Shown here piece after piece: positions 25,419 through 34,073 of a stretch of 64,000 nucleotides of DNA; position 1 is the stretch's first letter, and every line of letters begins with the position of its first letter. Origin of the DNA: Diaminobutyricibacter sp049994905 (lineage in GTDB: Bacteria; Actinomycetota; Actinomycetes; Actinomycetales; Microbacteriaceae); the NCBI RefSeq assembly GCF_049994905.1, contig NZ_CP188258.1, positions 3,162,001-3,226,000 of the forward strand, read 5' to 3'. A program made the position numbers and the translations under genes. The notes below the pieces were generated by a model that saw nothing but the letters and a program-made list of their open reading frames with translations, was not told the origin of the DNA and did no database searches.

Positions 25419-27137
25419 CTAGGAGTGGTCCTTGCGTCCCCGTGCTGCATCTGCCTGTTCCGCTTCGACGGCCCGGTGGATGTTGCCGTGGATGTGGTCC
25501 GAACCGATCATCTCGATCACGCCGTCGCGTTCGAGCACGGCCCGTGGCGCAGGCTTCAGCCGGGTGAGTCGGAGATTGACGCCGGCGTCGCGAGCGAGGG
25601 TGACGACATCCGCCATCTTTGCCGCGCCCTGCGAGTCGATGAAGTTGATCCCCCCGCAGTCGATCACGATTCCGGTCAGTTCAGGGTTGCCCTGGATGAC
25701 CTCGCGGAGATGGTCCTCCAAGGCATCGGAGGTGGCGAAAAAGAGACCGCCATCGAACCGGACAACGGCCACGCCGGGCAGGATCTCGTCGTCGGGGAAC
25801 GAGTCGACCTCGCGGAAGACCTGGGTGCCACGCTCGCGACCGAGCGTCGGCATCTCGGGATGCGTGGCCACCGCGACCAGCCACGCCAGCGAGAGTACGA
25901 TCCCGATGATCACGCCCGCGAGCACACCGAACACCAGCGTTCCGAGGAGCGCGACGATCGCGATCCAGAAGTCGACCTTCTTCACCCGGAAGAGTCGCCG
26001 CATCTCCGGAAAGTCCATCATCCCCATGACGACGGCCTCGATGATCAGTGCCCCGAGGACTGCTTTGGGCAGGTTTGAAAAGAGCGGCGCAAGGAACAGC
26101 AGGGTGAGCAGCACGGTGACACCCGAGGTCAGCGAGGCCAGGCCGGTCCTGGCCCCGGACCGGTCGTTCAACGAGCTCGCCGACAGGCTGGTCGAAACGG
26201 GCATCCCCTGGAACAGTCCCGCAGCGATGTTGGCCAGCGACTGGGCAACACTTTCCTGGTTGATGTCGATCTGGTAGCGATGTTTCGCGGCGAAAGTGCG
26301 CGCATCCCCGGCGGTCTGCGAGAACCCGATCATGACCAGCGCCACCGCGGCGAGTGCAACGGTGCCCGCGTGCTCCCACAGCAGCCGGCCATCCGGAACC
26401 TGCAGTGACGGCAACCCGCGGGGCACGTCCCCGACCAGGGCAACGCCTTTGGCTCCGAGGTCGAACAGGGCCGACGCCAACAGTCCGCCCACCACGAGCA
26501 CCAGGGCGCCGGGGACCCGTGGGGCGATCGCCCTGAGTCCGAAGACGACGACAAGCGAGATGGCGCCGACGAGCACGGTCGTCCGTTGCGCGTCGCCGAG
26601 GGTCCCGAGCCACGACCACAGTTCCTGGATCGGGTTGGAGCCGGTGACCTCGGTTCCGGTGAGCTTGGGGAGCTCCCCGATCACGACATCGATCGCCGCA
26701 CCGAAGAGAAAACCGGTGACCACGGCGCGCGAGAGGAACTGCGCGATCCACCCCATCCGGAACACCGCAAGAAGCAGAAACAGGATGCCCGAAGCGAGCG
26801 TGATGCCGGCAACGAACGAGGCGACATTCTGCTCTCCGGTGATGCTCGCCGCGAGCACGGCGCTCGCGGCCACCGCCGCAAGCCCTGAGCTGGGACCCAT
26901 CGAGATCTGGCGGCTGGTTCCGAAGACGGCGTACAGGATGGCGCCGGCAGCGGCCGCGTACAACCCGTTCTGCAGCGGCACCCCCGCAATGCCGGCATAC
27001 CCGAGGTTCTTCGGCACGATGAGGGCCGCGACAGTGACGCCGGCTATCAGATCGCCGCGCAGCCACGATCGGTTATAGGAGCGGAGCTGGCCGATTATCG
27101 GGATCCGGGTGAGGCCCCGTCCCTGCGCCTTGGTCAT
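25419..27137 (-). CDS. SulP-family anion transporter with STAS domain
   Basis: This 572-residue protein opens with the SulP signature region (LRGDLIAGVTVAALIVPKNLGYA) and continues through about 12-14 hydrophobic segments, including GTSRQISMGPSSGLAAV and NIAAGLFQGMPVSTSLSASS. The C-terminal STAS domain (about residues 440-560) carries GIVIDCGGINFIDSQGAAKM. SulP proteins carry sulfate, bicarbonate or other anions with H+ or Na+. No carbonic anhydrase or sulfur-metabolism gene is adjacent to decide the substrate. Confidence 0.9.
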   Translation of the reverse strand: MTKAQGRGLTRIPIIGQLRSYNRSWLRGDLIAGVTVAALIVPKNLGYAGIAGVPLQNGLYAAAAGAILYAVFGTSRQISMGPSSGLAAVAASAVLAASITGEQNVASFVAGITLASGILFLLLAVFRMGWIAQFLSRAVVTGFLFGAAIDVVIGELPKLTGTEVTGSNPIQELWSWLGTLGDAQRTTVLVGAISLVVVFGLRAIAPRVPGALVLVVGGLLASALFDLGAKGVALVGDVPRGLPSLQVPDGRLLWEHAGTVALAAVALVMIGFSQTAGDARTFAAKHRYQIDINQESVAQSLANIAAGLFQGMPVSTSLSASSLNDRSGARTGLASLTSGVTVLLTLLFLAPLFSNLPKAVLGALIIEAVVMGMMDFPEMRRLFRVKKVDFWIAIVALLGTLVFGVLAGVIIGIVLSLAWLVAVATHPEMPTLGRERGTQVFREVDSFPDDEILPGVAVVRFDGGLFFATSDALEDHLREVIQGNPELTGIVIDCGGINFIDSQGAAKMADVVTLARDAGVNLRLTRLKPAPRAVLERDGVIEMIGSDHIHGNIHRAVEAEQADAARGRKDHS

Positions 27138-27364
27138 GCGTCAGTCTTACCCAAGTCCGGCCATTCCGCCAGAGCACGGGTTGTCAGGCAGAAGCGCAGG
27201 TCTCCGCGACACGCGATTCAGGAACATGAGGAGCACGAGTCTGTAAACAAAGAGCGGAGTGCAGCGATCCCGATTACCAGTCAGGCGGTGGATCCCGATC
27301 CGAGGCAACACGGCGGCATCGCCGAAATCGGCGTCGAGGGACCGAAAGTGGAGATCCCGCGCGG

Positions 27365-28159
27365 TCATTCGCCGTCCGGGTTCTGGGAAAGCCCCACGAA
27401 CATCGACCGGTGTAGCTCGGCGACATGGTATTCGATTATCGCCACGGCCTCCACCGGATCCCGCCGACGAAGGGCATCCACGAGGAGCCTGTGCTGTTCG
27501 TTAACGTTGTGCAGATAGGCGATGGGATAAGGCACAAAGTAGCGGTACAGCTCAAAGAGCACCTCGTGGTAATTCGGCAGGGCCCAGGCCAGACCGCTCG
27601 CTTGCGCGACTGCGAGATGGAGTTTCTCGTCCGCTGCGTGATAGTCGGTCCAGTTGAGCGCCGACGAGGCTTGAGCGACGAACTGATCGAGCGAGGCCAG
27701 CTGTTGCTCGGTGATGGCCAGAGCAGCATGATGCGTCAGAGCGCACTCGAGCAGCACGCGCTGATTGATCAGCGCGTGAACGGTCTCCGCGTCTGAGCGG
27801 TACACGGTGACAGCGTCGACCGAGGTCGCGGCGGACTTTTCGGCGACGAATGTTCCACCTCTTCGTCCGCGGAGCCGAGTGAGCACACCGTCGTCGGCGA
27901 GGCTTTTGAGTGCTCGCCGCACGGTTATTTCGCTGACGTCCAGGGCGCCGGCCACCTCGGCGTCCGACGGCAGTTGTTCGTTCGGCGCCAACAACCCGAG
28001 CTGGATCGCGAGGGCAATTCTGGCTCGCACAGTCTCTGTCGCGCTGAGCCGCGTGATGCCCGCGATTGCGGGATCACTCAGCACCGCGCCATCGGAACCG
28101 TTCCGCGGCCGTGGACGCGAGAGCCCAGAGGATTCCGACACAGTTTCCACACTATTCAC
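27365..28159 (-). CDS. GntR-family regulator (FadR/FCD type)
   Basis: This is a 264-residue regulator. The winged helix is at about residues 40-105 (VRARIALAIQLGLLAPNEQL and SEITVRRALKSLADDGVLTR), followed by an all-helical FCD effector domain with the metal-ligand pattern DEKLHLAVAQ, and C-terminal His residues in EQHRLLVDAL and IIEYHVAELHRSMF. The start is a GTG with a weak ribosome-binding site. It is divergent from the nitrilase/permease operon with a 69-bp spacer and almost certainly controls it. Confidence 0.87.
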   Translation of the reverse strand: MNSVETVSESSGLSRPRPRNGSDGAVLSDPAIAGITRLSATETVRARIALAIQLGLLAPNEQLPSDAEVAGALDVSEITVRRALKSLADDGVLTRLRGRRGGTFVAEKSAATSVDAVTVYRSDAETVHALINQRVLLECALTHHAALAITEQQLASLDQFVAQASSALNWTDYHAADEKLHLAVAQASGLAWALPNYHEVLFELYRYFVPYPIAYLHNVNEQHRLLVDALRRRDPVEAVAIIEYHVAELHRSMFVGLSQNPDGE

Positions 28160-28169
28160 TCAAGGGTAG

Positions 28170-28186
28170 ACAAAATCGATCATTGT
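28170..28186. promoter_or_regulatory. Candidate GntR operator in the divergent spacer
   Basis: An imperfect palindrome acaa-aatcgatca-ttgt with a central ATCGAT lies between the GntR gene and the nitrilase operon. This AT-richer 69-bp spacer must contain both promoters. Assignment is by position and symmetry only. Confidence 0.35.
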
Positions 28187-28228
28187 GACCTATTTTACTC
28201 TCAAGAGGCAACCGATGGAAGGAATCCT

Positions 28229-29074
28229 GTGACTCGCATCACGTGTCGCCAGCTGTCGCCCGGCGTCGCCGATCTTGATTCGAATCTGGAGATGACGACC
28301 GCGGCGATCCGCGAATCCGTCACGGCAGGCGCGAGAGTTGTCGTCGTGCCAGAACTGGCGACATCCGGCTACATGTTCGACTCGGTCGAGGAAGCCCGAT
28401 CCGTGGCAATCCGGCCTTCGCATCCGGTGTTCGCCGACTGGGCGGCCGCAGTCGCCCCAGCCGACGGTGTCGCGATCGGCGGCTTCGCCGAGATCCGCGA
28501 CGATGGCCTCATCTACAACAGCGCCGCCGTGGTGGATGCATCGGGCGTGCTCGCTGTCTACCGCAAGGTGCACCTCTGGGACAAAGAGAAGCTGATTTTC
28601 ACTCCCGGGTCCGTCGAACCACCGGTTGTCGACACCCCCGCGGGAAGGCTTGGCGTCCTGATCTGCTTCGACCTGGAGTTCCCGGAGTTTCCGCGCAGCC
28701 TGGCGCTACGCGGAGCGGAACTGATCGTGGCTCCCACGAACTGGCCGCGCGAGAGTGTTCCCGCGGGCGAGCGCGTGCCCGAGGTAACGGTTGCAATGGC
28801 TACGGCGTACAGCAACCACGTCGCCATCGCGTGCTGCGATCGGGCGGGCAGGGAGCGGGGGCAGGACTGGAACGAGGCCAGCTGCGTCATCGATCAGCGC
28901 GGCTGGGTGGTGGCGACGGCCGATGAATCCGGCGTTGCCACTGCTGACCTCGACCTCAACCTGTCCCACGACAAGTCCATGGGTGACCTGGTCGACGTGT
29001 TCGGCGACCGCAGACCCGAACTCTACGAGGCGCTCACGCATGCCACGCCCCTGATATCCCGCCCAACCCTCTGA
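28229..29074 (+). CDS. Nitrilase-superfamily carbon-nitrogen hydrolase (first copy)
   Basis: This 281-residue protein starts at GTG 28229, with GGAAGGAA just upstream; the longer frame runs antisense through the GntR gene. The catalytic triad is visible as Glu in VVVPELATSGY, Lys in YRKVHLWDKE and Cys in LICFDLEFPEFPR. This superfamily hydrolyses amides, nitriles or N-carbamoyl compounds. It is the first gene of the operon, 11 bp before an NCS1 permease gene, so its substrate is probably the imported compound or a product of it. Confidence 0.9.
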   Translation: MTRITCRQLSPGVADLDSNLEMTTAAIRESVTAGARVVVVPELATSGYMFDSVEEARSVAIRPSHPVFADWAAAVAPADGVAIGGFAEIRDDGLIYNSAAVVDASGVLAVYRKVHLWDKEKLIFTPGSVEPPVVDTPAGRLGVLICFDLEFPEFPRSLALRGAELIVAPTNWPRESVPAGERVPEVTVAMATAYSNHVAIACCDRAGRERGQDWNEASCVIDQRGWVVATADESGVATADLDLNLSHDKSMGDLVDVFGDRRPELYEALTHATPLISRPTL

Positions 29075-29085
29075 AGGAGAACCCC

Positions 29086-30573
29086 ATGAGTGAAACGAAG
29101 GCCGCGCCGAGATCCGGTGGTCTCGAGACCCGGTCCATCGACTACGTTCCCAAGAGCGAGCGGCACGGCAAGGTGTGGCACATCGGGCCGCTGTGGTTCA
29201 TGAGCAACGCGCAGATTGCAACTCTCGCGGTGGGGGTCACGAGCTTCGCTCTCGGCGGCAACCTGATCTGGTCGATCATCGCAATTCTGATCGGTCTCAT
29301 CATCGGCACCATCTTCATGGCGGCGCACTCTTCGCAGGGACCCAAGCTCGGCCTGCCGCAAATGGTACAGTCGCGTCCGCAGTTCGGCTATGTCGGCGCG
29401 CTGCTGGTGTGGCTGTTCGCCTTTTTACAATATGCGGGCTTCAACGTCTTCAACACCGTGCTCGCGGGATCCGCCGTGTCGCAGGCGGTGAAGACCCCGG
29501 CCGGCTTCGACCCGTTCTGGGCAATCGTGATCACCGTGCTGGGCGCTGTCATCGCCCTCTTCGGCTACGACCTCATCCACCGGATGGAGCGCTACCTCGT
29601 CTATCTCACGATCATCGTGATGGCGCTCGTCAGCATTTCTGCCCTGGTGCACTTGCAGTTGCCGTCAGGCGCCTTCAACCTCGGCCAGTTCTCACCTCTC
29701 GCGTTCTTCGCCCAACTCGGCGTCGTCGCCGGTTACCAGATCTCGTGGGCGATCTACGTCTCGGACTACTCGCGCTACCTGCCCGCGAACACCCCCACCA
29801 GCCAGACGTTCCGATGGACATTCTGGGGCAGCGCGATCGGTGGAGCGTGGATCATGATCCTCGGCGCATACCTCGCCGCCGCAGTAAAGGATTTCAATGC
29901 CAGCGACCCGGTGGCGGCCATTGAGACGGTGTCCAACGATCTGTTCCCGGGATTTGGGACAATCGCCCTCATCGTGTTCGCTCTGGGACTCGTCGCGGTC
30001 ATCGTGCTGAACACGTATGGAGGATCGCTGACGCTGATCTCTTCCATCGACAGCTTCAAGAAGGTGCGGCCGACGCTCGCGATCCGAATCATCACGGTCG
30101 CGATCACGGCAGCGATCTCCGGCGTCCTCGCGATCTTCATCGCCGGAAGCTTCGAGGAGTTCTTCGCCGGTTTCCTGTTCCTCGTGCTGTACTTCTTCAT
30201 CCCCTGGACCGCGGTGAACCTGACCGACTACTTCATCGTTCGCCGGGGGCACTACGCCATCGCCGAGATCTTCAAGCCACGCGGGATCTACGGCCGTTGG
30301 GGATGGCAGGGCATCAGCGCATACCTGATCGCGTTCATCTGCATGACGCCGTTCTTCAATGTCGCAGGCTTCTACGAGGGCTTCATCTCCAAGGCGATGG
30401 GCGGCGTCGACATTTCGCTGTTCATCGGCCTGCCGATCGCGGCAGTTCTGTACTGGGTCTTCACGCGCCGATTGGATGTGGAGGCGGAGCGAGCGCTTGC
30501 CGCGGAGCAGGCCGCAGCACTCGAGCAACCGGACAACGAGCTCGAAGACCTTGCGGGCTCGATCGTCGATTGA
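29086..30573 (+). CDS. NCS1-family permease (cytosine/allantoin/hydantoin-type)
   Basis: This 495-residue polytopic membrane protein has about 12 hydrophobic helices. NCS1-like segments include GPLWFMSNAQIATLAVG in helix 1, SRPQFGYVGALL after helix 2, and YQISWAIYVSDYSRYLP in the helix 6 region. The C-terminal tail is acidic and cytoplasmic. NCS1 carriers import nucleobases, allantoin, hydantoins or thiamine with H+ or Na+. Flanking by two nitrilase-superfamily genes points to a cyclic or linear amide/ureide. AAGGAGA precedes the ATG. Confidence 0.9.
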   Translation: MSETKAAPRSGGLETRSIDYVPKSERHGKVWHIGPLWFMSNAQIATLAVGVTSFALGGNLIWSIIAILIGLIIGTIFMAAHSSQGPKLGLPQMVQSRPQFGYVGALLVWLFAFLQYAGFNVFNTVLAGSAVSQAVKTPAGFDPFWAIVITVLGAVIALFGYDLIHRMERYLVYLTIIVMALVSISALVHLQLPSGAFNLGQFSPLAFFAQLGVVAGYQISWAIYVSDYSRYLPANTPTSQTFRWTFWGSAIGGAWIMILGAYLAAAVKDFNASDPVAAIETVSNDLFPGFGTIALIVFALGLVAVIVLNTYGGSLTLISSIDSFKKVRPTLAIRIITVAITAAISGVLAIFIAGSFEEFFAGFLFLVLYFFIPWTAVNLTDYFIVRRGHYAIAEIFKPRGIYGRWGWQGISAYLIAFICMTPFFNVAGFYEGFISKAMGGVDISLFIGLPIAAVLYWVFTRRLDVEAERALAAEQAAALEQPDNELEDLAGSIVD

Positions 30574-30668
30574 CGGTCCGAACGTATGACCAGAACGGGA
30601 GCACGGATCGACCCGCCGCGGTCCCCCTATGATTGCTGCGATGGCATGCATGGCGAGCGGAGGATGAA

Positions 30669-31481
30669 GTGAGACTCGCTCTCGCCCAGATCGACTCTGG
30701 CACCGACAAGCTGCGGAATCTCGAGCTCATCGCACATCGGGCGCGAGCCGCGAGCGACGCGGGTGCCGATCTCGTCGTGTTCCCCGAATTCTCCATGTAT
30801 GAGAAGAAGGTCGTCGACTCGACCTTCTCGAATGCGGCCGAGCCGCTCGACGGCCCATTCGTCGACGGCCTTCGGGCACTCGCTGTCGATGGGGGTTTGA
30901 CGATCGTCGCCGGTGTCGTCGAACAGGCTGAGGGCGACGAGAGACCGTTCAATACCCTGGTTGCGATCGGGCCGTCCGGCACCATTGACGCGCGCTACCG
31001 CAAGGTGCACCTCTTCGATTCGTTCGGATTCCGGGAATCGGACAGCATCAGACCCTCGGATACGCTCGAGCCGGTCGTCCTCGACGTCGACGGCGTCACT
31101 GTGGGACTCATGGCCTGTTACGACCTGCGTTTCCCCGAGTTGGCACGTGAGCTGGCGAATGCCGGCGCCGAGCTCATGCTCGCGTGTTCTTCCTGGGTCC
31201 CGGGCACCGGAAAGATCGACCAGTGGCGGGTTCTCGCTCAAGCCCGCGCGATCGAGAATGTCTGCTTCTTCGCCGGGGTTTCGCAGCTTCCACCGATCTC
31301 GATCGGCCACAGTCTTCTGGTGGACCCGATGGGTGGGGTGATCGGTTCGCTCGGCACGGAACCTAATGTCAAGACATTTGACGTCGATGCCAGCGTGGTC
31401 GCGACAGCGCGAGCAGTCAATACGGCTCTCGGTCAGCGCCGCTACTCCACGCGTCCCGCGCCGATGCTCCATTCCTTCTGA
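30669..31481 (+). CDS. Nitrilase-superfamily carbon-nitrogen hydrolase (second copy)
   Basis: This 270-residue protein starts at GTG 30669 after GGAGGATGAA; the family fold begins at once with VRLALAQIDSG. Catalytic residues are Glu in VVFPEFSMYE, Lys in YRKVHLFDSF and Cys in LMACYDLRFPELAR. It is closer in motif context to omega-amidase/deaminated-glutathione-amidase-like branches than the first copy. The two enzymes share little sequence beyond motifs, so they probably catalyse different steps. It lies 95 bp after the permease. Confidence 0.9.
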   Translation: MRLALAQIDSGTDKLRNLELIAHRARAASDAGADLVVFPEFSMYEKKVVDSTFSNAAEPLDGPFVDGLRALAVDGGLTIVAGVVEQAEGDERPFNTLVAIGPSGTIDARYRKVHLFDSFGFRESDSIRPSDTLEPVVLDVDGVTVGLMACYDLRFPELARELANAGAELMLACSSWVPGTGKIDQWRVLAQARAIENVCFFAGVSQLPPISIGHSLLVDPMGGVIGSLGTEPNVKTFDVDASVVATARAVNTALGQRRYSTRPAPMLHSF

Positions 31482-31590
31482 CTCAGCACCGGAGACTGCT
31501 GTAGTCATTGACCGTGTCGGCAAGGGCCCCAAAATCTAGATTTCAATGCACCAAAAATGCCTCTGACCAAGGCATTTCGATCGTACGATA

Positions 31591-31665
31591 TGGTGCCCCT
31601 GGAGGGACTCGAACCCCCAACCCTTTCCTTAGGACGGAACTGCTCTTCCATTGAGCTACAGAGGC
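31591..31665 (-). tRNA. tRNA-Arg (anticodon CCU), CCA encoded
   Basis: Read on the minus strand the sequence folds as a complete cloverleaf. Acceptor arms GCCTCTG and CAGGGGC pair with one G-U. The D-arm is GCTC/GAGC. The anticodon loop GTCCTAA is closed by TTCC/GGAA and has anticodon CCT. The T-arm carries TTCGAGT. The 3' CCA is encoded. A TAAACT hexamer at 31676-31681 on the minus strand is a plausible -10 box. Confidence 0.95.
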
Positions 31666-31849
31666 TGACCACCCGAGTTTACCGGAGCGTTCGGGCGAGC
31701 ACCGAGCATCCGCCCCTCACCCGCCATCGTCACGCATTCGCCCGACGGTACGTTTCGAGCGTCTCCGCGAGACAACGTGGCGCGCGACGCTCATGCGGCG
31801 ATCGTAGTCGCAGCCGGCCGGACGCGGTTTCAACTTCCGCACCACCACG

Positions 31850-32051
31850 GCGCTACCAAGCTACATCCGCCGAGAGCCGCCACCCTCAGTCCCGCGATCA
31901 GTACCCAATAGATTGGCAACCGATCGCGACCGCGTGCCATCCTCTGGCAACCAATCGCCACAGTGGGCGACACGCTCGACCGCAGGCCCGAATGGTAGCC
32001 AAAACCCTGGCTACCAAGCGCTGACGAGCGTCAGCTTTCGACAACCAATCG
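31850..32051. repeat. Phased 13-bp motif in a 411-bp non-coding stretch (31666-32076)
   Basis: Between the tRNA and the HNH gene I see no credible CDS. Related 13-mers occur at 31850, 31914, 31945, 32008 and 32039, with consensus tggcaaccaatcg or tggctaccaagcg. The offsets are 64, 31, 63 and 31 bp, that is multiples of about 31.5 bp. The copy at 32008 is also one arm of a hairpin, tggtagcc (31993) with ggctacca (32009). Phased spacing suggests a protein-binding array; a decayed duplication is the alternative. Confidence 0.55.
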
Positions 32052-32076
32052 TCCACACCGAGCACCCACCGCTGGC

Positions 32077-32574
32077 TCACGCAGCCGGCGCGAGATACCC
32101 TTCCCACTTCGGCTGCGCACTCTCCACACCGCGTACAACCCAGGAGACATCATGCGGCATCCGCGGGTCGGAGCGGAGGGACCACCCCATCTCCGACGGG
32201 GTGCGGTCGCTCTTGAGGTTGTTGCAGCGCAGGCAGCACGCGACCAGGTTCTCCCAGCTGTCGGCACCACCGCGCGACCGAGGCATCACATGGTCGATCG
32301 TGGTCGCGGTCTTGCCGCAGTAGCCGCAGCGATGTCCGTCACGTCGAAGAACACCACGACGACTGACGGGCACGGCGCGACCACGCGGGATGCGCACATA
32401 ACGCGTCAACAGGATCACTGCCGGCCGCTCATAGCTGCCGGAAGTTCCCCACACCGGGTGGTCTTCGTCGATCTCGACGACCGTGGCCTTCTGATTCATG
32501 ACGAGCACGAGAGCCCGTTTGAAGGACACGACGGCGAGCGGCTCATAGCCGGCATTGAGAACCAGTGTGCGCAT
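32077..32574 (-). CDS. HNH endonuclease
   Basis: This is a 165-residue protein starting at ATG 32574, with AAAGGG upstream on the coding strand. The N-terminal half (MRTLVLNAGYEPLAVVSFKR) is the conserved extension of a widespread actinobacterial HNH family. The nuclease core follows at about residues 85-135 with two zinc CxxC pairs (CGYCG and CCLRCN) and the catalytic IDHVMPRSRGG, then NLVACC. The biological target is unknown; genes of this type are core rather than mobile. A strong terminator lies 86-110 bp upstream of its start. Confidence 0.9.
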   Translation of the reverse strand: MRTLVLNAGYEPLAVVSFKRALVLVMNQKATVVEIDEDHPVWGTSGSYERPAVILLTRYVRIPRGRAVPVSRRGVLRRDGHRCGYCGKTATTIDHVMPRSRGGADSWENLVACCLRCNNLKSDRTPSEMGWSLRSDPRMPHDVSWVVRGVESAQPKWEGYLAPAA

Positions 32575-32659
32575 ATCAACCCTTTCTGAACCGGCTGGAT
32601 GGCTTCCAGACGTTCGGCGGAACGACAGCGGTCGAAAAACGGGTGCAGACAAACAAAAA

Positions 32660-32684
32660 GGGCACTGTCACACGGACAGCGCCC
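32660..32684 (-). terminator. Rho-independent terminator on the minus strand
   Basis: On the minus strand gggc-g-ctgtc pairs with gacag-t-gccc around a cgtgt loop, followed immediately by TTTTTGTTTG. It lies about 250 nt after the stop of the NlpC/P60 gene and 86 nt before the HNH ATG, so it would end either the long 3' region of the former or a short RNA from this gap. Confidence 0.75.
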
Positions 32685-32830
32685 ATCGAAGCCACGGAAT
32701 GGTGGCGGCAGGTTTGACTGCTGTGCCGGAGGTAGAAAAGGCCGCGCGCGTCCGCGGTGTGGACGCTGCACGACGTAACCATGTGGCACTCCCGGGATCT
32801 CTCACGGTGTCAGGGCATCAGGCTAACGCA

Positions 32831-32866
32831 GAATCGGCGCGCCACATATTCGAGGCGCGCCGATTC
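32831..32866. repeat. Perfect 13-bp inverted repeat downstream of the NlpC/P60 gene
   Basis: Gaatcggcgcgcc and ggcgcgccgattc are separated by 10 bp. Another smaller inverted repeat, cactgt/acagtg, lies at 32881-32896. Both are in the 361-bp gap between the HNH and NlpC/P60 genes. The larger may be a first terminator for the NlpC/P60 gene, although no T-tract follows. Confidence 0.55.
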
Positions 32867-32935
32867 CGTGCTGTGAAACCCACTGTTCACACAGTGTTGC
32901 TAAGCCGTTCGGCTCCGCGTGAGAATGCGAAAGGG

Positions 32936-33892
32936 TCAGATTCCGAGCCGCACGACGTAATAGTCGGAGGTCCAGATGGGGCGGATCGAGATGGATCGAC
33001 CGGTGTCGGGAGCATCCATGATGTTGCCGTTGCCTGCGTAGAACCCGATGTGACCGGGCATGACGATGAGGTCACCTGGCACAGCATCCTGAATCGAGAT
33101 GGTCTTGCCGCGCGCAGCCTCACCGGAAACCGAGTGCGGGAGGGAGATGCCGAATTGCGCGTAGACGAACATCACGTAGCCGGAGCAGTCGAAACCGGCA
33201 GGAGTCGCCCCGCCGAACACGTAGGGCACGCCGATGTACTGCTTGGCGACGTTGAACACCTGGGCGAGGCTGAAGTTCGGGTACGGCGGATGCGCGAGAA
33301 ATTGACTGACCGATGGGCCGGAATACGCCTGGCTGTACGCCGCGAACTGCACCGCCACCTTCGCACGCTCGGCTTCGGCCTTCTGGTTCGCGAGCTGCGC
33401 TTCGGTCGTCGCGCTGGCCGCGTCACGAGTGACGGCCGCCTGGGCGACGGTCTGCGAGACCTGGACGCTCTGCGGCTGCGCCTTCTTCATGCTTTCGATG
33501 GCAGACGACTTGAACTGAGCGCTCTCAGCGGTCTGCGGATTGAAAGCGTAGGCAGGGATGGCCATCGTTGCGATCAGGCCGGCCGCGAGCGTCATGACGG
33601 CGATGTTGATGACGCTGCCTTTGACGCGTTTGCGAGAGGCGGGCTTCTTCGTCGCCACAGCCGGAACGGCGACGGATGCACGGGGGATGGATGATCGGGC
33701 GGCGACAGTTCTGGCCTTGGCCGGCTGCGCTGCCGGGGCTGTCGCGCTCACCGAGCGGTCCTTCGATGTCGATTCCGACGCGCGCAGGGACCTGCGGGTG
33801 GCGAAATCGTTCGACGGGGTTGCGATGTGAGGGGTCGTCTGACCGGGTGCGGGGAGATTCTCTTCAGAATCGGGTGTACCTAATGGCGCCAA
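32936..33892 (-). CDS. NlpC/P60-family (C40) cell-wall peptidase
   Basis: I start this 318-residue protein at a TTG at 33890-33892 because AGGAGG stands eight bases upstream; the TTG 17 codons earlier lies inside the leader stem-loops. The long basic cytoplasmic N-terminus is followed by one hydrophobic segment (INIAVMTLAAGLIATMAIPA), a helical region (about 135-190), and a C-terminal NlpC/P60 domain. Catalytic Cys is in GFDCSGYVMF and His in MPGHIGFYAG. It probably cleaves D-Glu-mDAP/Lys-type stem-peptide bonds during growth. The NlpC/P60 class is often riboswitch-controlled in actinobacteria. Confidence 0.87.
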   Translation of the reverse strand: MAPLGTPDSEENLPAPGQTTPHIATPSNDFATRRSLRASESTSKDRSVSATAPAAQPAKARTVAARSSIPRASVAVPAVATKKPASRKRVKGSVINIAVMTLAAGLIATMAIPAYAFNPQTAESAQFKSSAIESMKKAQPQSVQVSQTVAQAAVTRDAASATTEAQLANQKAEAERAKVAVQFAAYSQAYSGPSVSQFLAHPPYPNFSLAQVFNVAKQYIGVPYVFGGATPAGFDCSGYVMFVYAQFGISLPHSVSGEAARGKTISIQDAVPGDLIVMPGHIGFYAGNGNIMDAPDTGRSISIRPIWTSDYYVVRLGI

Positions 33893-33995
33893 GGTATAAA
33901 CCTCCTGCGCTCCGACAGCACTAGGTAGCTGCCCCGTCCTCAATGCTTATAGCTTCGGCTTCGCGGTAAAGGAGACGGGATGGGGGGTGGAGCGT
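33893..33995 (-). promoter_or_regulatory. Structured 5' leader of the NlpC/P60 gene (candidate riboswitch or attenuator)
   Basis: On the minus strand three stems nest into a three-way junction just before AGGAGG. P1 is cgctcc (33989-33994) with ggagcg (33908-33913), P2 is cccgtc (33974-33979, read on minus) with gacggg (33933-33938), and P3 is ggcagc/gctgtc (33914-33933) around tacctagt. Segments GCCGAAG and GGCAGCTAC recall parts of ydaO (c-di-AMP) riboswitches that control NlpC/P60 genes, but the full consensus is not met. Class undecided. Confidence 0.45.
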
Positions 33996-34073
33996 CCTTT
34001 TCCGGGTCCAGCGGCCGGCTTCTGACCTGTGAACTCGTTCGACACTACGGGACCCTGCACGGTTTGTCACATC

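Noticed and set aside
31557..32107. ORFs across the tRNA/HNH gap (155 aa plus strand, 69 aa minus strand)
   Set aside because: They cross the tRNA or repeats, lack ribosome-binding sites and look like Arg/Cys-rich shadow frames.
33893..33943. Earlier TTG start for the NlpC/P60 protein
   Set aside because: It lies inside the paired leader and has no ribosome-binding site; TTG 33892 has AGGAGG.
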